In this document: positions 32,300 to 42,885 of the stretch, in pieces
Layout: every line of letters starts with the position of its first letter
Position numbering within the stretch: position 1 is the first letter of the stretch
Assembly: GCA_964035015.1 (NCBI GenBank)
Contig: OZ036016.1
Location: 3,033,552 to 3,097,551, forward strand
Length of the DNA: 64,000 nucleotides
Source of the DNA: Corallium rubrum
Lineage: Eukaryota; Cnidaria; Anthozoa; Scleralcyonacea; Coralliidae
Direction: 5' to 3'
Made by a program: the position numbers and the translations under genes
Notes under the pieces: generated by a model
The model's database searches: none
The model's input: the letters and a program-made list of their open reading frames with translations, nothing else
What the model was told of the DNA's origin: nothing

Positions 32300-33670
32300 C
32301 CCCAGTTACTTATACAAGCTATTTACAAATAATTTCCAGTTATTTACAAACTATTTACAAAGAAGTTCCTAGTTATTTACAAACTATTTACAGTTATTTA
32401 CAAAGAAGTTCCTAGATATTTACAAACTATTTACAGATATTTTCCAGATATTTACAAACTATTTACAAAGAAGTTCCTAGTTATTTACAAACTATTTACA
32501 AAGAAGTTGCTAGTTATTTACAAACTATTTACAAATAATTTCCAGATATTTACAAACTATTTACAAGAAGTTCCTAGTTATTTACAAACTATTTACAAAG
32601 AAGTTCCTAGTTATTTACAAACTATTTACAAAGAAGTTCCTAGTTATTTACAAACTATTTACAAAGAAGTTGCTACATGTAGGTATTTACAAACTATTTA
32701 CAAAGAAGTTCCTAGTTATTTACAAACTATTTACAAATAATTTCCAGTTATTTACAAACTATTTACAAATAATTCCCAGCTATATATTTGCAAACTATTT
32801 ACAAATTATTTACAAAGCATTTCCAGTTATTTACAAACTATTTACAAAGAAGTTCCTAGTTATTTACAAACTATTTACAAATAATTTCCAGATATTTACA
32901 AACTATTTACAAAGAAGTTCCTAGGTATTTACAAACTATTTACAAAGAAGTTCCTAGTTATTTACAAACTATTTACAAAGAAGTTGCTAGTTATTTACAA
33001 ACTATTTACAAATAATTTCCAGATATTTACAAACTATTTACAAGAAGTTCCTAGTTATTTACAAACTATTTACAAAGAAGCTCCTAGTTATTTACAAACT
33101 ATTTACAAAGAAGTTCCTAGTTATTTACAAACTTTACAAATAATTCCCAGTTATTTACAAACTATTTACAAATAATTTCCAGATATTTACAAACTATTTA
33201 CAAAGATGTTCCAGTTATTTACAAACTGTTTACAAATAATTCCCAGCTATTTGCAAACTATTTACAAATTATTTACAAAGCATTTCCAGTTATTTACAAA
33301 CTATTTACAAATAATTCACAGTTATTTACAAACTATTTACAAAGAGGTTCCCAGTTATTTACATACTATTTACAAAGAAGTTCCCAGTTATTTACAAATA
33401 GTTATCAGTTATTTACAAAGTATTTACAAAGACGTTCCCAGTTATTTACAAACTATTTACAAAGGTGCCCCTACGTATTTACAAATTAATGACAAACTAT
33501 TTACAAACAAACTGAGAAGAAAAATTAAAAACCTTGCGAATTTACAAGCAATTTACAAACAATTTACAAACATTCATATCAATTTACATACTATGTCAAT
33601 GTACCATTAGTTTGTAAATTGCATTTACAGTCTATTTACAAACAAGATACATACTATTTACATAGTATGG
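32300..33670. repeat. TTTACAAACTA satellite array (~33-bp units)
   Basis: About 40 units of TTATTTACAAACTATTTACA followed by a variable AAGAAGTTCCTAG, AATAATTTCCAG or AATTATT spacer. A higher-order block (about 32510-32640) is repeated at about 32987-33115. The right edge decays to TTTACATAGTATGG, the same motif as at 14840-15115. Open frames through it (LQTIYKEVPSY repeats) follow from the unit length being a multiple of three. Confidence 0.95.
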
Positions 33671-34152
33671 AAGAAGGTTGATTTTTCCAGTATCAATTAG
33701 TTTTTTATTAAATAAAAAGTAGATAAAAGATAAGCTGAGCTTTTGGTCTAAGCGACCATCTGGTAAAATGGTATACCATATTTGATTTGATTTAATAACT
33801 TTATTGCCTACAGCAACTGGTGGTCAAACAGGGCGATGCCCCAATTCAACATACTAAGTTAGTTATATGTAATAGGCTAAAGCATTCGCAGCCGATCTGT
33901 ATCTGATTTACTACGGCTCGCTGCCGATCGTACTTCTCGCTGCGAATCACGCATCTAAATAGCCATGTTTTCAAACTATTTTTCAAGTTGGAGTGATTTG
34001 AGGAAAAAGTTTATGTAAATGAGGACGAATCTGTATGCGATTTACAGATATTGATTACTGAAATATTCATTTCTTTTGAATTTTCTTCATGAATTATTAA
34101 TGAATTTGATAAATATAGTTATTACACATCAATTGTTTAAATAAAAATCATA
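33671..34152 (+). repeat. Dispersed repeat, copy 2 of the inverted pair
   Basis: 33875-34105 matches 4590-4815 in inverse orientation (GCATTCGCAGCCGATCTGTA, then ACTATTTTTCAAGTTGGAGTG, and TTTACAGATATTGATTA). The rest is AT-rich without a gene. Confidence 0.7.
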
Positions 34153-34156
34153 TTAA

Positions 34157-34681
34157 AGGGATATGGCAATAAAAATTATTTTTATCTAATTTGTAAGAAC
34201 ATCAAGAATAGTTATGAAGTGCGTTTACAAATTTTCATTAGATTTTTTATTTTTTAAGAAATTCGGCATTATTTGCGTACGAATACGCTCGCCATCCGCC
34301 ATTTTGGATATGCATGTCTATTGTCAGATATGCATGACGTCAAAAGCAGGGTAAAATTTGTCTAAACATTTCTTAATTTCCTAGGTATTTTAATGCAAAA
34401 TCTTAAGTAGTTTGATCTGACATATTTCAAATTGAAACTCTAACAATGTAAAAGAATTTTAGCTGACATTTGGCTACTGATTACAATTTTTACAATGTTT
34501 ACCCTGCTTGTGACGTCACTTAATTAGATCTAATTGTGAAACAAGATGGCGGACGGCTTGTGTTTTTGTTCGCAAATATCTGAAAAAGTAAGCCAGCTAA
34601 TGAAAATCTGTAAACGTACTTTCTAACTTTTCTACATATTCTTACAAACTGGACAAAAATAATTGTTATTGCCATATCCCT
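34157..34681. mobile_element. TTAA-target foldback MITE (Kolobok-like)
   Basis: TTAA at 34153-34156 and 34682-34685 flank AGGGATATGGCAATAA and its exact complement. The pairing continues inward almost to the centre (CGCCATCCGCCATTTTG / CAAGATGGCGGACGGC; GACGTCAAAAGCAGGGTAAA / TTTACCCTGCTTGTGACGTC). 525 bp, no ORF. Confidence 0.85.
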
Positions 34682-34994
34682 TTAAAAAAGTCCTATTGTA
34701 TAGATAATAACATAATTAAGATATCACAAAAAAAATATTCGTAAGAGCAACTATGAGGAAGTTCATCTTTGAAATTTCTGTTTGAGTTTTAACTTAAAAT
34801 AACTAATACTAAATGGTGACTAATGATTTTCCGGGCGGAAAACGTAAACGAATTATAAAGATAAGAGCCCAGCTCAAAATTCTTAAATGCAAAGCCATAA
34901 ATAACAAAGTTAAAACATTTTAAAATAAGTTTACTAACGTTTCGTTGCTAATTTTGCAACATCTTCAGAGTAATAATTGACAAGTGTGAAATTC

Positions 34995-35375
34995 TATCTA
35001 TACCATATTTACTCGTTTAACCGCAGCCCCCAATTAAACGCCGCATATGAGCGCAAAACTATTAAAGAGCGCCGCCCTCGAATAAGCGCCGCACTTATTC
35101 ACAACAATGCGGTGCTTAATGGAAGCACCGTCAGACAGAACTGTTCGAGAAGCCAAACTAAAAAACAACTACAGCCTCGGAAATTTATTGTCCTGTATTA
35201 CAGTGTTTATATGTTCAAAGTGAGTATATTTCAATGTGAATGACAAGATAACATCTGAAACATGTTTATTTTGTTGATGAGATTTCTTGTTATCGTTCAC
35301 AAATAAAATAAGTTTTAAAGAGCGCCGCCCTCAAACAAGCGCCGCATCCTGAAACACTAAAAATTTAAGCTCAAC
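34995..35375. repeat. AAGCGCCGC dispersed repeat
   Basis: TTTACTCG, then AGAGCGCCGCCCTCGAATAAG and again AGAGCGCCGCCCTCAAACAAG at 35320. This is a word family common in marine invertebrate DNA. 34686-34994 holds nothing I can assign. Confidence 0.55.
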
Positions 35376-35399
35376 ATCCTGAAAAGGCAGAATTAAAAA

Positions 35400-35600
35400 T
35401 ACTGATACTAAATGGCTTTGAATTCTTCATCTAGTGAGTTCCACATCGTTGTGACTCGAGGGAAGTAAGAGTTTTTTTAAAAAATTGAGTTCTTCATTTA
35501 AATGCTGTGAAATTATTTACATCATATGATCTAATATTATATTTCGAAGCAGGTCGATTCTGTACTCTACACTTGAAAAGGAAAAGCAAATCTTTTATAT
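35400..35600 (-). mobile_element. LINE 3' fragment (degraded)
   Basis: The minus strand reads DLLFLFKCRVQNRPASKYNI, SYDVNNFTAFK, a stop, then KNSYFPRVTTMWNSLDEEF. The FPRV...WNSL motif is the reverse transcriptase tail of non-LTR elements. Nonsense codons show it is dead. Confidence 0.7.
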
Positions 35601-35678
35601 TATGTTTCGGCGAAACGCTAGTGGTAGAAGGTATACATCAATAAAGCAAGGGCTGTGAAGCATATCAAAGCGATTTAA

Positions 35679-36269
35679 CCCTATCCAGACTGGGGGGGGG
35701 GGGGGGGGGGGAGGGGGGCGGAAAGTGCCCGCGCTAAATGTAAAAGTTAATATCTCCTAAACCATTACAGGTATGGTTCTGAAATTTTATGACTTTTCCT
35801 AAATATGTATGGGCTTTATGTGTGGAAAATTTGGTGAAACAATATCGCGCCAAAAAAAGTTACAGCGGAGTCGTGAACACCTACCAACACAAAATTTCAG
35901 CCGACAATTTTTATTATGTTTGCTTTTATAATAATTACAATAAAAGTAAGCACTTTTTAATAAAGAGAAACTATTTTTTTGGTATACTACCTTTTTTATG
36001 TTAACAAAACAATAGGAAAAAAATTTTTGGAAATTCTAGTAATCCTCGGTTTTTCCAATTACTGACGTCATAATGACGTCATAATTTGTCGCCATGGCAA
36101 CATAAGTGTAACACATACTTGAACAAGGCATACCATCCACCTGTAAAAGTTTCGTCGGAATACACCAAATGGTTCAGGAGATATTGACCGCGGGCACTTT
36201 CCGCCCCCCCCCCCCCCCCCCCCCCCCCCCCAGTCCCAGAAGACAAAAAAAAGCCCAGTCTGGATAGGG
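35679..36269. mobile_element. piggyBac-like MITE with poly-G/poly-C subterminal tracts
   Basis: TTAA at 35675-35678 and 36270-36273 flank CCCTATCCAGACTGG and its complement. CCC ends on a TTAA target are the piggyBac signature. Just inside lie a G tract (35692-35715) and a matching C tract (36203-36230), then GGAAAGTGCCCGCG / CGCGGGCACTTTCC. No transposase. Confidence 0.85.
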
Positions 36270-36273
36270 TTAA

Positions 36274-36679
36274 AGTGCTTATGAAGCGAAAATTATTATT
36301 GTCTTAAATGAAAGAACTCTCAAAACGACAAAGTAACATCTTTTGCAGATCTTCGTTTCCGTGCGTGCCTCGTTGAGATATTTCAATTTTTTTGATACGC
36401 AAATTAAACACTTTGACGTAGCCTGTTATCAAACGAAATCATACAAAAATTTGTATGTCTAATGCTGTATGCGAAATAGACGCACAGGATCGGCTTCGAA
36501 GTGATTTCGTCAGATAATAGCAAAGATATACTCAACTTTCAAGTGTTTAATTTGCATATCAAAGAAACTGAAATATCTCAACAACGAAGCACGGAAAGGA
36601 AGATCTGCAAAAGATGTTACGTTGTAGTTTTAAGAGTTCTTTCATTTAAGACAATAATAATTTTCGCTTCATGGGCACT
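36274..36679. mobile_element. Intact TTAA MITE of the GAREM-cluster family
   Basis: Shares the TTAA at 36270-36273 with the preceding piggyBac-like element; the other TTAA is 36680-36683. Ends AGTGCTTATGAAGCGAAAAT and its near complement. Arms of about 150 bp contain TTTTGCAGATCTTC, TTGAGATATTTCA and GCAAATTAAAC. Relatives: 11859-12707 and the introns of genes 3-5. Confidence 0.85.
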
Positions 36680-36683
36680 TTAA

Positions 36684-37543
36684 CAAAACTGATTAACGTA
36701 CATGCGTATGAAAGAGGGTACCTTCGGGTTTCAAGTACAATCCTGGACAAAATTGTGTGGACAGCACAAATTTTTCAACATTAATTATTTACCGTCTTTC
36801 TTTTTTTAACTTCTAGCTAAATAAAACGTTCCTTCCCCTTCCCCAACATCAATGTTGTATTATTCCATGACTAGAAATACATGATCGCAACAACCCCTCG
36901 CCCACTTTTAATATATACATTTTTGTAAACCTACCACCACCACCACACACACACTTTCTGGTTGTTGTTTTTTGGGGGTTTTTTGTATTCAAGTCTATTA
37001 TAGTTTTTATATTTTTATATTTAGTCTATTATAATTTTAGTGTATAATAATTTAACAGCCTGAAAAATTTTTGAATAGGAACAAAGAAACAAAACAGTAT
37101 TATAATATCACATCAAAGAAAATTCATTGGCAAAGTTCATCTGTAATCATGTACGTATTGACACACCGAAAGGAGCATACAAAGTCAGTATTAAAAAAGA
37201 AACAACGAGATGAACCAAATAACAAATTTTCATTCAAATTAGATAATAGTGGCCAAGAAAAGACACAATGCCACGTCCTAGCGTCCAAAGACAATTGTAG
37301 ACAAGAATATTATTTATATTACATGATTTTCTTTTTCAAGACTCAGCTAAACTGGTAAATATGAATCTCCTACCGTTAAACTTTCTTCTGCTTTTGTCAC
37401 CACAAACACTGATTTCTTCATCGTTCTCCCTCGAGTTAAGTAGAATACACCAGAGCAGAATTCTTTACAGGCTTTGGCCACGGTCTTCGTCGTAATAACA
37501 GTTACCCTGCTATCCGAACTGCGAAAGTTGCGGATTTGTTGAC

Positions 37544-37574
<31 letters not shown>

Positions 37575-38030
37575 TCTCGCAGAATTTCTTTTCCACTTGC
37601 GTGTAATTTCGCGTGTAAATATTTTGGTTCCAATTAAAATTCTTAATAATAATACAAAAGCGCACGCTTTGTCCACGTGCGTTTTATGACAATTTTTAGC
37701 ACTAAAAATTAGAGTTAATGGACGATACTGGCCGCACTAGTCGTAAGGGTATGAGCTACTCGTCATAAAAAACAGTTCTTTGTCTACACGACAATATAGC
37801 CCTAAAGGGGACAACTGTTGAAACAAAGAAAGACTCTATCACAGACTTTCATTATTGCTTGCCAAACCCGTAGGCTACTACGCCCAGTATCGTTAATTAT
37901 ATTGTTCAGATACTCTGTGACTGTTTGATTCATTCACAAATAACAATGGTGCTATAGTGAAATATATTGGCATAAACCCTAGTAAAATTCATATTTCAAG
38001 CAATTTTACTTAAAAAATCGCTCTGATTTC
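36684..38030. other. Intergenic region upstream of gene 2
   Basis: AT-rich with a TA microsatellite at 37540-37571. Opposed open frames at 37071-37358 (+) and 37347-37676 (-) show no domain and no conserved start, so I do not call them genes. The minus-strand stretch 37376-37540 looks compositionally exon-like and is the one worth testing. Confidence 0.4.
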
Positions 38031-38034
38031 TGCA

Positions 38035-38290
38035 TACGAGTATATGTCCTGAGCCAGATCAAGGGTCCAACTCGGAGTATATGTCCTGCAGGGCAGACTA
38101 GGATCCAACTCCATTGAGTATATGTTCTAGTCGCCTGTCAGGATCCAGCTCAAATCCGCGCGGTGAAAGTATATGTCTTGAGCAGATTAGGACCCAGCTA
38201 AAAATCAGCATTTGTCTTAATCGCCTTCCTCAAGATCCAGCTTTCAATTACGAGTATCTGCCCTTGGAATCACTCAGGACCCAGCTCATC
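38035..38290 (+). repeat. Degenerate ~50-bp tandem repeat upstream of gene 2
   Basis: Five to six units of GAGTATATGTCCT...CAGATYAGGAYCCARCTC. Units shorten and diverge to the right. It lies 480-740 bp upstream of the gene 2 start codon. Confidence 0.75.
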
Positions 38291-38771
38291 GCAGATAAAC
38301 AAAAATATATAGAGCAGTTGCCGTTGCCCCACACTTCCATAATCCCACAAAAACATTGCCTTATTTACTGTGTCAGTATCAATCTTAGCAATATTTGGTA
38401 GTTGAGGACATTAAGTCCAGGATTGTAGGTTTGGCAACTTGAGTCGTTCAGCTCGGCCGGAAGAATGAAACCGACTTCCTTGTTTACATGACAGATTTTA
38501 TGATTTCTTGGACATTCCGACATTGTTTACCACGCTTAGATCAATTATATGTAGGGCGCCAGTTTGTTGTGAATCAATGGATCATTGATTATCAGCATAT
38601 CCTATGCACCGTAATAGATCATTGGTAGATCAATAGAAGAGTTGGAAAGGAGCTCTGGCTCCTGTACGGTGAAGCTTAAGTCGAGCTTGCTTATCGTAGC
38701 TTTTACTTAGAAGTTACCGACGCGTTAAATACATAGACGTCTGTTATCAGAGTAGGACACTGTGAGTCGTT
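38291..38771 (+). promoter_or_regulatory. 5' flank of GAREM-like gene 2
   Basis: No repeat is seen. It should contain promoter and 5' UTR. GGATCATTGATTATCAGCA and nearby GATCATTGGTAGATCAATAG repeat the word GATCATTG, possibly binding sites; this is speculative. Confidence 0.3.
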
Positions 38772-39409
38772 ATGTCCGAACCGAACGAGGACAAACTTGT
38801 CGAGTCACTAGTGTGGAGTAATCAGGAATTCAGTCTGGCAGAGTTCGTCGAAACGTACGAGCTCCCGCAAGTGGTTCGCGTTGAGATTGGTTTCTTTGGA
38901 GATAACGAGAGGACTACCCTCAGCAGCGGACAGCTTCTCACATTACATTCTTTACGGAAGACGAGTAGAGTGTTATGTGATGTCCCACATGATAGTGCTG
39001 TGCTAATCCCTTTGAATTGTCCTCTTAAAGTCGAGGTACACCCGAAGGAGTGCAAATATTCTACAGTCACACCGGATCAACTGTCGACTCTGTATCGCCA
39101 TATCAAATATGTAAGGGTACTACCGGAACAGTACGACAAGAAATGCCGTCCAAGAAGCTTCGGAGTCGACGACGTGCTTCAAATCATACATGTTGATCAC
39201 GACCAATGCCTTATAAAGTGCAAGAACGTAGCTACTAATCGGAAAGTGTCTATTCCGTTTGACTGTGTCGCATTATTCGCTCCCCTTATCGATCACAGGG
39301 AATATACCTTGGCGGAAGTAAAATATACGTTTGGTTTTCCAGCCAAAGTTCGGTTCTTGGACAAGAAAACGGAGAGAAAGTTACGCTCAAAGAACAAAGA
39401 CTCTTCCAG
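38772..39409 (+). CDS. GAREM-like CABIT-SAM adaptor, gene 2, exon 1
   Basis: The ATG at 38772 starts MSEPNEDKLVESLVW; exon 1 encodes residues 1-212 plus two bases. It covers most of the CABIT domain: LPQVVRVEIGFFGDNERTTL, CPLKVEVHPKECKY, then the second module YTLAEVKYTFGFPAKVRFLD. The donor at 39409/39410 (TTCCAG/GTTGGT) joins in phase to 40159 and restores SSRLVTSLGEVTVMEE, which aligns with LVSGLEEITVFKEI in gene 1 and LVSSLGKVTILHDL in gene 3. This intron is absent from genes 1, 3, 4 and 5. Conversely the KCQ/VYP intron of genes 3-5 is absent here. Role as for gene 1: a predicted cytoplasmic adaptor. Confidence 0.88.
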
Positions 39410-39421
39410 GTTGGTGGTTGT

Positions 39422-39642
39422 ATTTATATAATAATATAATGATGATAATGATAATGATAATGATAATGATAATAGTAATAATAGTAATAATAATGATAAT
39501 GATAATAGTAATAATAATAATGATAATGATAATAATGATAATGATATATATAATGATGATAATCATAATAATAATGATAATAATAATACTGATAATAATG
39601 ATAATAATGATAATGATAATAATGATGATAATGATGATGATG

Positions 39643-39675
<33 letters not shown>

Positions 39676-40070
39676 GTGATGGTGATGATGAAATGCTTGT
39701 AATGATGATAATTATAATAATGCTAATGATGACAATGATGATAATGATGATTATGATAATGATGATAATAATGCTCATAATTATAATACTAATGATGATA
39801 ATGATGATTATGGTTATGATTATGATGATGATAGTAATAATGCTCATAATGATGATTATTATAATTATAATGCTAATGATGATTATGATGAATATGATGA
39901 TTATTATTATTATTATGATGATTATGATGTTTATAATGATTATGATTATAATGATAGCAATAACATTAATAACTACACCGAATAACTGCATTAGTACAGT
40001 AATAACCGCAACAACAATAATAACAATGACAATAATAAAAATAATAACAGTAGTATGTCCACTACTAGTC
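39422..40070. repeat. ATGATA/ATAATG-rich microsatellite filling the gene 2 intron
   Basis: About 540 bp of impure TGATAA, TAATAA and GATGAT triplets on the plus strand. The long Met/Ile open frames on both strands are artefacts. The intron ends CGTTATAG at 40158. Confidence 0.95.
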
Positions 40071-40158
40071 AATAATCAAATGTTGACTATTGTCTACTGT
40101 CAATTGACTATGGATTATTAATTATCAACTTTTGATCGACTATTGACTGTCGTTATAG

Positions 40159-41560
40159 GTTGGTCACCAGTTTAGGTGAGGTAACTGTCATGGAGGAAAT
40201 TGAAGAGACTGTTGTGATTTCGACAACTGTTTCTGGCAAGCAGATATACAAAGCATGTCTTCACATTCCCAAAGAACTGGACATCCAGGTTTCTGTTGCC
40301 GAGGGCTTTATGTCCGGGGACCAGACCTACCAGAGGATTGTAAGAACTCTCGACAAGGCATTGAATCGAACAAGCCTGAAGAATTTTGAAGACTTGGATC
40401 TGTATCAACACATCAATGCGTTCACGAAGAGCATCCTAGACCAGGCTATGGACTCTTCGGTTGAAAACGCATCAGAAGAGATCAAGCAACGAGCCAGGGA
40501 GCTTCGTTCACTGGAGTTTCGACACGACAAACCACCTGCAATATTACCACCAAAAGGCCAAACTTCGGTCCCTTCTGGTCCTCCACCCAGACCAGGACCT
40601 AAACCGATTGTTCAACAGAAACCTAAGACCAAAGTTTCGAAGGCTCTCAGCATGCCAATGAAGTCTCCCGCGTGGCTACATTCTCTATTTCAAAACCCGC
40701 GAAAAACCGACAAGATAAGCTCAACAGGTGACCAAAGTCGGCCAAGCTCTTTACGAAGAAGCACAAGCGACAATGACAGTACCGAATACGTCGAACCGTT
40801 AAGCCCAAAAGAGTATGGCGACTTAGATAATAAGAATTACACACCTCTAAATCTCGGTTATGTCTCTAGTGATCAGCACCACTATCAGAAACTCCATTGG
40901 GAAAATACAGCAAGACCTCCAAAACCCAGTATACCTCCGCCTGAAGTCCCTCGGTCTCCCGTATCGGCTATGAAAAAAACGATTCCAAGAGAGGAAGTCT
41001 ATGATGAACCTTACAAGGAAAGGCCTCCGAAACCCAGTATACCTCAGCCTGAAGTCCCTCGGTCTCCCGTATCGGCTATGAAAAAACCGATTCCAAGAGA
41101 GGAAGTATATGATGAACCTTACAAGGAAAGGCCTCCGAAACCCAGTATACCTCCGCCTGAAGTCCTTCGGTCTCCCGTATCGGGTATGAAAAACCCGATT
41201 GCGAGAGAGGAAGTATATGATGAACCTTACCAGGAAAGGCCTCCGGAACCCGGTATAAGTATAGTTCAACTCGAAGTCCCGAAGTCTACCTTATCCGAAA
41301 AGGAAGAAATCTACCAAACCATTGCTCGGATTCCACAAGACTTGTCGGGTTTGAGCATCAAAGATGTCGGTTGTTTATTGGTGAATTTGAACATGGCAGC
41401 CTACGTGCAGTTGTTCGAGGACGAGTTGGTTGATGGCGAGATGCTGGCAGGCATGGATCAAGAGTCTCTGGAATCGTTGAACGTAAGCTCGTATCACATT
41501 AAGAAACTGTTGAAGTTTATTAACGGATGGCGACCAAATGTGATTTCAGTTTTAAAGTGA
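40159..41560 (+). CDS. GAREM-like CABIT-SAM adaptor, gene 2, exon 2
   Basis: Completes a 679-residue protein. It finishes the CABIT domain (IPKELDIQVSVAEGFMSG). A linker with PSGPPPRPGPKP (SH3-ligand type) and tyrosine sites (TEYVEPL, NYTPLN, HYQKL) follows. Three tandem 37-residue cassettes come next at about 40914-41246 (PKPSIPPPEVPRSPVSAMKK ... EEVYDEPYKE); YDEP is a classic YxxP CRK-type SH2 ligand. A partial fourth cassette leads to the SAM domain (DLSGLSIKDVGCLLVNLNMA ... VKKLLKFINGWRPN type), ending VISVLK at 41560. The SAM-coding part and the next ~200 bp of 3' flank are nearly identical to genes 3-5, while the CABIT part is not. Confidence 0.88.
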
Positions 41561-41873
41561 AGTTTGTCGAAATAACGTCTGCTATAGCAGGCTACCTCTG
41601 AACGGGTTAAGTAGGGAATTGGCGAGACAAGGGAAATGCAGTATTCAACTGAGAGATACAGTAGTAGATATGAGGAAAACGTGTATATATAACGAGCCCC
41701 AATGAGGGAGAAGCATTTTTCTGCGGTTGCCAAATAACCTATAGACACTGTTTGATAGGATCGCATCGCTGTGAATCACTTTTGTTTCAAGTATATAGTG
41801 ATATTTAATCCTTACTTTTTTGGGGTAACTTTGGCAGCATATAACAAGTTAGTTAAGGTAATTGTAACTACTT

Positions 41874-42403
41874 TTATAAAATAACCGGAAGTAAATGAAC
41901 GACAACACGCACTCTGATTGGCTATTGGGTCAAACAAGCGTGCCATTATAACTCCATAATGGCACGGCACACGAGATACTTCGCGACGATTTTGTCGTTT
42001 TTGATGAATTTTATGTGGATTTAATCATCAACGAAAGTCAAAAATTACTTGGATATATGTCTAATCACGTAATTAACACAGCAGAATGTTTTCAGTGCAA
42101 CTTTAAGTGCATTTTCATCGTTAAAATCCCCGCCGACGTGTTGTACGCGGCCACGCGTGGCGCTAAATGGTAACAAACTCGTTCTGAGACAGGTAATCTG
42201 TTTTTTTGCTTACTTTTCTAGGGTTTATTGACAATTTAAAGTCATTATTTTCTAAAAGAAATAAAAAACTTAGTCGCTGTGCGATTATCGAGTTATAATG
42301 CACTCGAGAAGCTAGTAAAACACTCGGCTATCGCCTCGTGTTTTACGCGCATCTCTCGTGCATTATAACTCGATAATCGCACGCGACACGTTTTTTACTT
42401 CTT
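41874..42403. mobile_element. Insertion in the 3' flank of gene 2, with 42-kb hairpin
   Basis: The flank sequence AAGGTAATTGTAACTA ... AAAAATTCCGAAAAAGTA is continuous in genes 3 and 4 (about 51390-51425 and 58010-58050) but interrupted here by about 530 bp. The insert contains a perfect-looking hairpin at 42276-42380 (GTGCGATTATCGAGTTATAA arms). MITE-like; target duplication not resolved. Confidence 0.65.
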
Positions 42404-42528
42404 AAACAAAAATTCCGAAAAAGTAGCGATAATTAGTTGCTTAGTTTGAGAGCGCTGTTACTTTTCGCGACTCCAAATCACTCAACCTCGTCATTCAGTC
42501 CTTGTACAGTACCCAGATGTCATTGGTG

Positions 42529-42885
42529 CACCCTTACGAAAATTTCATATAAGACTTCATATACGATTTCATATATTAAGTTTGTAATTTCATATATGAA
42601 ATTAGACATTTCATATATGAATTACAAATTTCAGATATGAAAATGTTCCAATTCGATATATGAAATTTCTTGTTCTATATTATGAAATTTTTGTATGAAG
42701 ATAAAAATTTCATATATGGAATAAGAAATTTCATATATGGAATTGGAACATTTTCATATATGAAATTTGTAATTCATATATGAAATGTTTAATTTCATAT
42801 AGGAAATTACAAATTTCATATATGAAATTGACCTTTCATATATGAAATCGTATATGAAGTCTTATATGAAATTTTCGTAAGGGTG
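42529..42885. mobile_element. Palindromic ATATGAAAT element with CACCCTTACG ends
   Basis: CACCCTTACGAAAATTTCAT and its complement bound an interior of TTTCATATATGAAAT palindromes. The paralogous flanks of genes 3 and 4 read CATTGGTGGCACTAGC at this site, i.e. the empty site, so the insertion lies between CATTGGTG and GCATGC. The right-end motif TTTTCGTAAGGG also ends the unrelated-looking array at 1381-1862. Confidence 0.8.

Noticed and set aside
32507..33610. Long repetitive ORFs across the TTTACAAA array
   Set aside because: They follow from a satellite unit length divisible by three; no start context, domain or non-repeat sequence.
32300..33670. Regularly spaced repeats resembling a CRISPR array
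   Set aside because: Spacers are not unique, units are AT-rich and degenerate, and the context is an animal genome.
37071..37676. Opposed ORFs upstream of gene 2
   Set aside because: Overlapping strands, a TA microsatellite inside one, and no recognisable domain; left as unassigned.
39331..40121. Met/Ile-rich ORFs on both strands in the gene 2 intron
   Set aside because: Products of an ATGATA-type microsatellite; real coding stops at the donor 39409 and resumes at 40159.
40847..41269. Arg/Phe-rich minus-strand ORF opposite gene 2 cassettes
   Set aside because: Mirror of the tandem YDEP cassettes; repeats on one strand keep the other strand open too. The same applies to 56879-57427 and 10907-11512.
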